Assembly (NCBI GenBank): GCA_949752795.1
Contig: CATKHW010000562.1
Location: 62,001-126,000 of the forward strand
Length of the DNA stretch: 64,000 nt
Source of the DNA: Hyperoodon ampullatus
Taxonomy: Eukaryota; Chordata; Mammalia; Artiodactyla; Ziphiidae
Reading direction: 5' to 3'
Positions within the stretch are counted from its first letter, which is position 1, and every line of letters begins with the position of its first letter. Positions 60,815 through 64,000 of this stretch are shown piece by piece. Under the pieces are notes generated by a model. It saw only the letters and a list, made by a program, of their open reading frames with translations. It ran no database searches and was not told the DNA's origin. Both the position numbers and the translations under genes were made by a program.

Positions 60815-62551
60815 AAAAAGGGCGTATGCGTTTTCTCCTAAATATATTCAGGAGAAAACGCATATGCCCTTTTTGGCCAAGCAAGCAAGCGGGCAATGCA
60901 AATCTCCACTACAAAGAAGTATCACTTCCCACCGGTCAAAAGGGACATCCACAAAATGTGTAAAAACCAGAAAGGCAAGACAGGCCCTGGAGAACAGGGA
61001 GCCTTGTTATGCTGATGGGCGGGATGTAAATTGCCAACTGCCTCTCTGGAGGAGTGCATTGTGTTCCCTAAAACAAGTAAACAACAGAGCTACAGAGCCA
61101 AGGGCACTTCCAGTCTAGGGAATATACCTTGGGAAAACTGAAAATCAATAAGACAGAGCCACCCCAAAATTTAGGGCTGCACTGCTTACAAGGACCTCAA
61201 CTTGGGTACACCTTAAATATCCCAGGAAATATAAAAATGGTTCAAAAAATTGTGGTACTTACGTATGATGGAATATCCCTCAGCCATGAAATCAATGTCA
61301 TAAGACCAGTAGCAGCAAAATGGGTGGATTCAGGTACGATGATTCTAAGTGAAATAAGTCACACAGAAAAATAAACTTATCATAAGATATCACTTATGAA
61401 GATCCTGTAAACATGGCTACACTTGAACTGAGTTAGGAAAGAGAACAGTGTCTCACATTTAGAAAACACTCTTATGCCTGCTAAGGGGGAAGGAGAGGTG
61501 GGGTGATGCATAAAACGGGAGTTTGATATAAGCACAGGTACCGTTCAAAAAACCAACTATGGAATAGACAAGACCTACACCTTCCTCAGTCAAAGGGACT
61601 CAAAACCCCATATTTCCCGCAAAGGAATATATCTGACTAGTAAGAATCTTAAAACCTATGGATTGATATGTCTCCGTAAGGGAATCAAGTGTGTCTAGTC
61701 TGGCATAAACATGGCAGCGAGAATCAGCTCAAACCCACTATAAAAAGGAATTTCAAAAACAAAACAAAAAAACTGGGAAATTCGTTACAATTCCTTCAGG
61801 GTCTCTGATGAAACCTGGAATGACCCTATTTAAAATGACAGCTGGATGTGGCATAAGGCTGGACACTTGGGACTGAGAGGATTGGTGAGATGGGGTGAGC
61901 AAATGAAGACACTTTAAAGCAATAATGCATGGCACCCATTCCATGGGTCCCAACTCTCCAGGTTGAAGGGAATATTACTACAGTTATAACATGTACGGGA
62001 AACCTAGACAACGGACACAGTGTGAATACGAAAGGTTTCTAAAACTCAACGAATAGTCCCTCTCCTGGTGCTCCAGTTTGACTTTCCATCTGCTTTACTA
62101 TCAATCTCCAATGTTGGAGAGACAGCCCCTTAACTTCCTGGTTCGCACAGGTTGCCAATTTGGCAGAGGATGAAAGGGAAGAGGGAGAACCAATGAGAGA
62201 GTAGCTGTTAGGCATTTGGACGGGCACATATCACTGTAATTTCACGACAGGAAGAAGAATTAACCAAAGTCTCAGCCACCCACCGGGAACCAGTATAGGT
62301 CCTGAACCAAAATTTTGGACTTGCGTTCAGCTCACCAAAAACGAATTGAAAAATGGAGCTCAGGAGCACAGCAATTCAGAAACTGGCCGAGTAATAAAGG
62401 ACAACTATCGTCCAAAAATCTGTTGAGGAAAGGAAACGAGGCGGACTTGAAAGCGAGGCAGAATAGCAGGAAACAGATTTCAAGAGGTACGTTGGATTCG
62501 CCTTTAAAGCACAGGAAGAGGGGCACGACTTCGACAATGATGCACTTGGCC
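60815..62551 (+). repeat. Monomer 36, type A after a short X-type start
   Basis: The start matches monomer 34 up to C at 60,906 (ATCTCCACTAC). From 60,975 it matches type A, closest to monomer 5. The exchange back into the trimer array therefore lies in 60,907-60,974. The CENP-B-box-like site carries a private A-to-T at 62,497. Confidence 0.9.
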
Positions 62552-64000
62552 AAAAAGGGCGTATGCGTTTTCTCCTGAATATATTCAGGAGAAAACGCAT
62601 ACGCCCTTTTTGGCCAAGCAAGCAAGCGGGCAATGCAAATCTGCACTACAAAGAAGTATCACTTCCCACCGGGCAAAAGGGACATCCACAAAATGTGTAA
62701 AAACCAGAAAGGCAAGACAGGCCCTGGAGAACAGGGAGACTTGTTATGCTGATGGGCGGGATGTAAATTGCCAACTGCCTCTCTGGAGGAGTGCATTGTG
62801 TTCCCTAAAATATGTATACAACAGAGCTACAGAGCCAAGGGCACTTCCAGTCTAGGGAATATACTTTGGGAAAACTGAAAATCAATAAGACAGAGCCACC
62901 CCAAAATTTAGGGCTGCACTGCTTACAAGGACCTCAACTTGGGTACACCTTAAATATCCCAGGAAATATAAAAATGGTTCAAAAAATTGTGGTACTTACG
63001 TACGATGGAATATCCCTCAGGCATGAAATCAATGTCATAAGACCAGTAGCAGCAAAATGGGTGGATTCAGGTACGATGATTCTAAGTGAAATAAGTCACA
63101 CAGAAAAAGAAACTTATCATAAGATATCACTTATGAAGATCCTGTAAACATGGCTTCACTTGAACTGAGTTAGGAAAGAGAACAGAGTCTCACATTTAGA
63201 AAACACTCTTATGCCTGCTTAAGGGGGAAGGAGAGGGGGCGTGATGCATAAAACCAGAGTTTGATATAAGCAGAGGTACCTTGCAAAAACCAACTATGGA
63301 ATAGACAAGACCTACGCCTTCCTCAGTGAAAGGGACTCAAAACCCCATATTTCCCACAGAGGAATATATTTGACTAGTAAGAATCTTAAAACCTATGGAT
63401 TGATATGTCTCCTTAAGGGAATCAAGTGTGTCTAGACTGTCATAAACATGGCAGCGAGAATCAGCTCAAACCCACTATAAAAAGGAATTTCAAAAACAAA
63501 ACAAAAAAACTGGGAAATTCTTTACAATTCCTTCAGGGTCTCTGATGAAACCTGGAATGACCCTATCTACAACGACAGCAGGATGTGGCATAAGGCTGGA
63601 CACTTGGGACTGAGAGGATTGGTGAGATTGGGTGAGCAAATGCAGACCCTTTAAAGCACAAATGCCTGGCACCCATTCCATGGGTCCCAACTCTCCAGGT
63701 TGAAGGGAATATTACTACAGATATAACATGTACGGGAAACCTAGAGAACGGACACACTGTGAATACGAAAGGTTTCTAAAACTCAACGAATAGTCCCTTT
63801 CCTGGTGCTCCGGTTTGACTTTCCATCTGCTTTACTATCAACCTCCCAACTTGGAGAGACAGCCCCTTAAACCTCCTGGGTGGCAGAGGTTTCCAATTTG
63901 GCAGAGGATGAAAGGGAAGAGGGAGAACGAATGAGAGAGTAGCTGTTAGGCATTTGGACGGGCACATATCACTGTACTTTCCCGGCAGGAAGAAGAATTA
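62552..64000 (+). repeat. Monomer 37, type C (partial, cut by window end)
   Basis: The palindrome is perfect. C marks are ATGTATACAAC near 62,811 and GGTACCTTGC near 63,277. It is close to monomer 6. About 290 bp of the 3' end, including the CENP-B-box-like site, lies beyond the window. Confidence 0.94.

Larger units (their letters stand above)
1..64000. repeat. Satellite DNA array, ~1,737-bp monomer, 37 copies
   Basis: The window consists of one tandem repeat family. The same landmarks (palindrome, octamer, TATA-like motif, AATAAA, CENP-B-box-like site) recur in the same order and orientation. The palindrome core starts at 1, 1738, 3475, 5213, 6952, 8689, 10427, 12166, 13903, 15641, 17379, 19115, 20852, 22589, 24327, 26065, 27801, 29538, 31277, 33015, 34753, 36489, 38228, 39966, 41704, 43440, 45177, 46916, 48654, 50392, 52128, 53865, 55604, 57340, 59078, 60815 and 62552. 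Spacing is 1,736-1,739 bp. No interspersed element, inversion or unique spacer was seen. Centromeric or heterochromatic location is an inference from structure. The organism is probably a mammal; the length is compatible with the common cetacean satellite, but this is untested. Confidence 0.97.
60815..64000 (+). repeat. Return of the A-C-(D) trimer type
   Basis: Monomer 36 after its first 100-160 bp, and monomer 37, match monomers 5 and 6 closely. Shared rare variants include GTCTAGTCTGG, GAGATGGGGTG, CTCCAATGTTGG and CAGGAGCACAGC (36 with 5), and ATGTATACAAC and GGTACCTTGC (37 with 6). The same trimer family therefore flanks the B/X block on both sides. Confidence 0.85.

Noticed and set aside
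1..64000. CRISPR-like or prokaryotic defence repeat system
   Set aside because: The repeat unit is 1.7 kb, contiguous, with no spacers, no cas-like genes and no real coding sequence.

Overview
The whole 64 kb window is one head-to-tail satellite DNA array. It holds 36 complete monomers of 1,736-1,739 bp and one partial monomer (37) cut by the window end. All are in the same orientation, with no unique sequence between them. I see no convincing gene, RNA gene, CRISPR array, IS element or operon. Monomer starts are set at the first base of the 60-bp core of a palindrome that occurs once per monomer. The array size, higher-order organisation, near-perfect homogenisation, an ATGCAAAT octamer and a degenerate CENP-B-box-like site all point to a vertebrate, most likely mammalian, centromeric or heterochromatic satellite. 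A unit of about 1.74 kb resembles the length reported for the common cetacean satellite in large whales. That match is by length only and is unproven here.

Monomer types, named here from shared diagnostic sites, are A, C, D, B1, B2 and X1-X5. Their order is: 1 A, 2 A, 3 C, 4 D, 5 A, 6 C, 7 D | 8 B1, 9 B2, 10 X4, 11 X5, 12 X1 | 13 B1, 14 B2, 15 X4, 16 X5, 17 X1, 18 X2, 19 X3, 20 X4, 21 X5/X1 hybrid, 22 X2, 23 X3, 24 X4, 25 X5, 26 X1, 27 X2, 28 X3, 29 X4, 30 X5, 31 X1, 32 X2/X4 hybrid | 33 X5', 34 X2/X3 hybrid, 35 X5'', 36 A, 37 C (partial).

Region by region: 1,738-12,165 holds two rounds of an A-C-D trimer (period 5,214 bp), preceded by an extra A. From about 12.1 to 29.5 kb is an almost exact tandem duplication of an 8,686-bp five-monomer unit. 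From 24,327 to 55,603 is a pentameric higher-order repeat X4-X5-X1-X2-X3 (8,688 bp), with one four-monomer variant (6,951 bp) and a shortened last round. From 55,604 to 60,814 is a two-monomer-period block of hybrids. From 60,815 the A-C trimer type resumes, closely matching monomers 5-6. The younger pentamer block is therefore nested inside an A-C-D array.

Each monomer carries a long palindrome (74 bp when perfect), a CENP-B-box-like 17-mer about 65 bp before the palindrome core, an octamer about 22 bp after it, a TATA-like motif, an AATAAA hexamer and a 12-bp CCAAAATTTTGG palindrome. Several array junctions can be placed to short intervals. One falls in 29 bp that contain the CENP-B-box-like site. 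Two others lie within about 250 bp of a palindrome. The recurrent small open frames use TTG starts, overlap on both strands and vary mostly at amino-acid-changing sites, so I treat them as non-coding.
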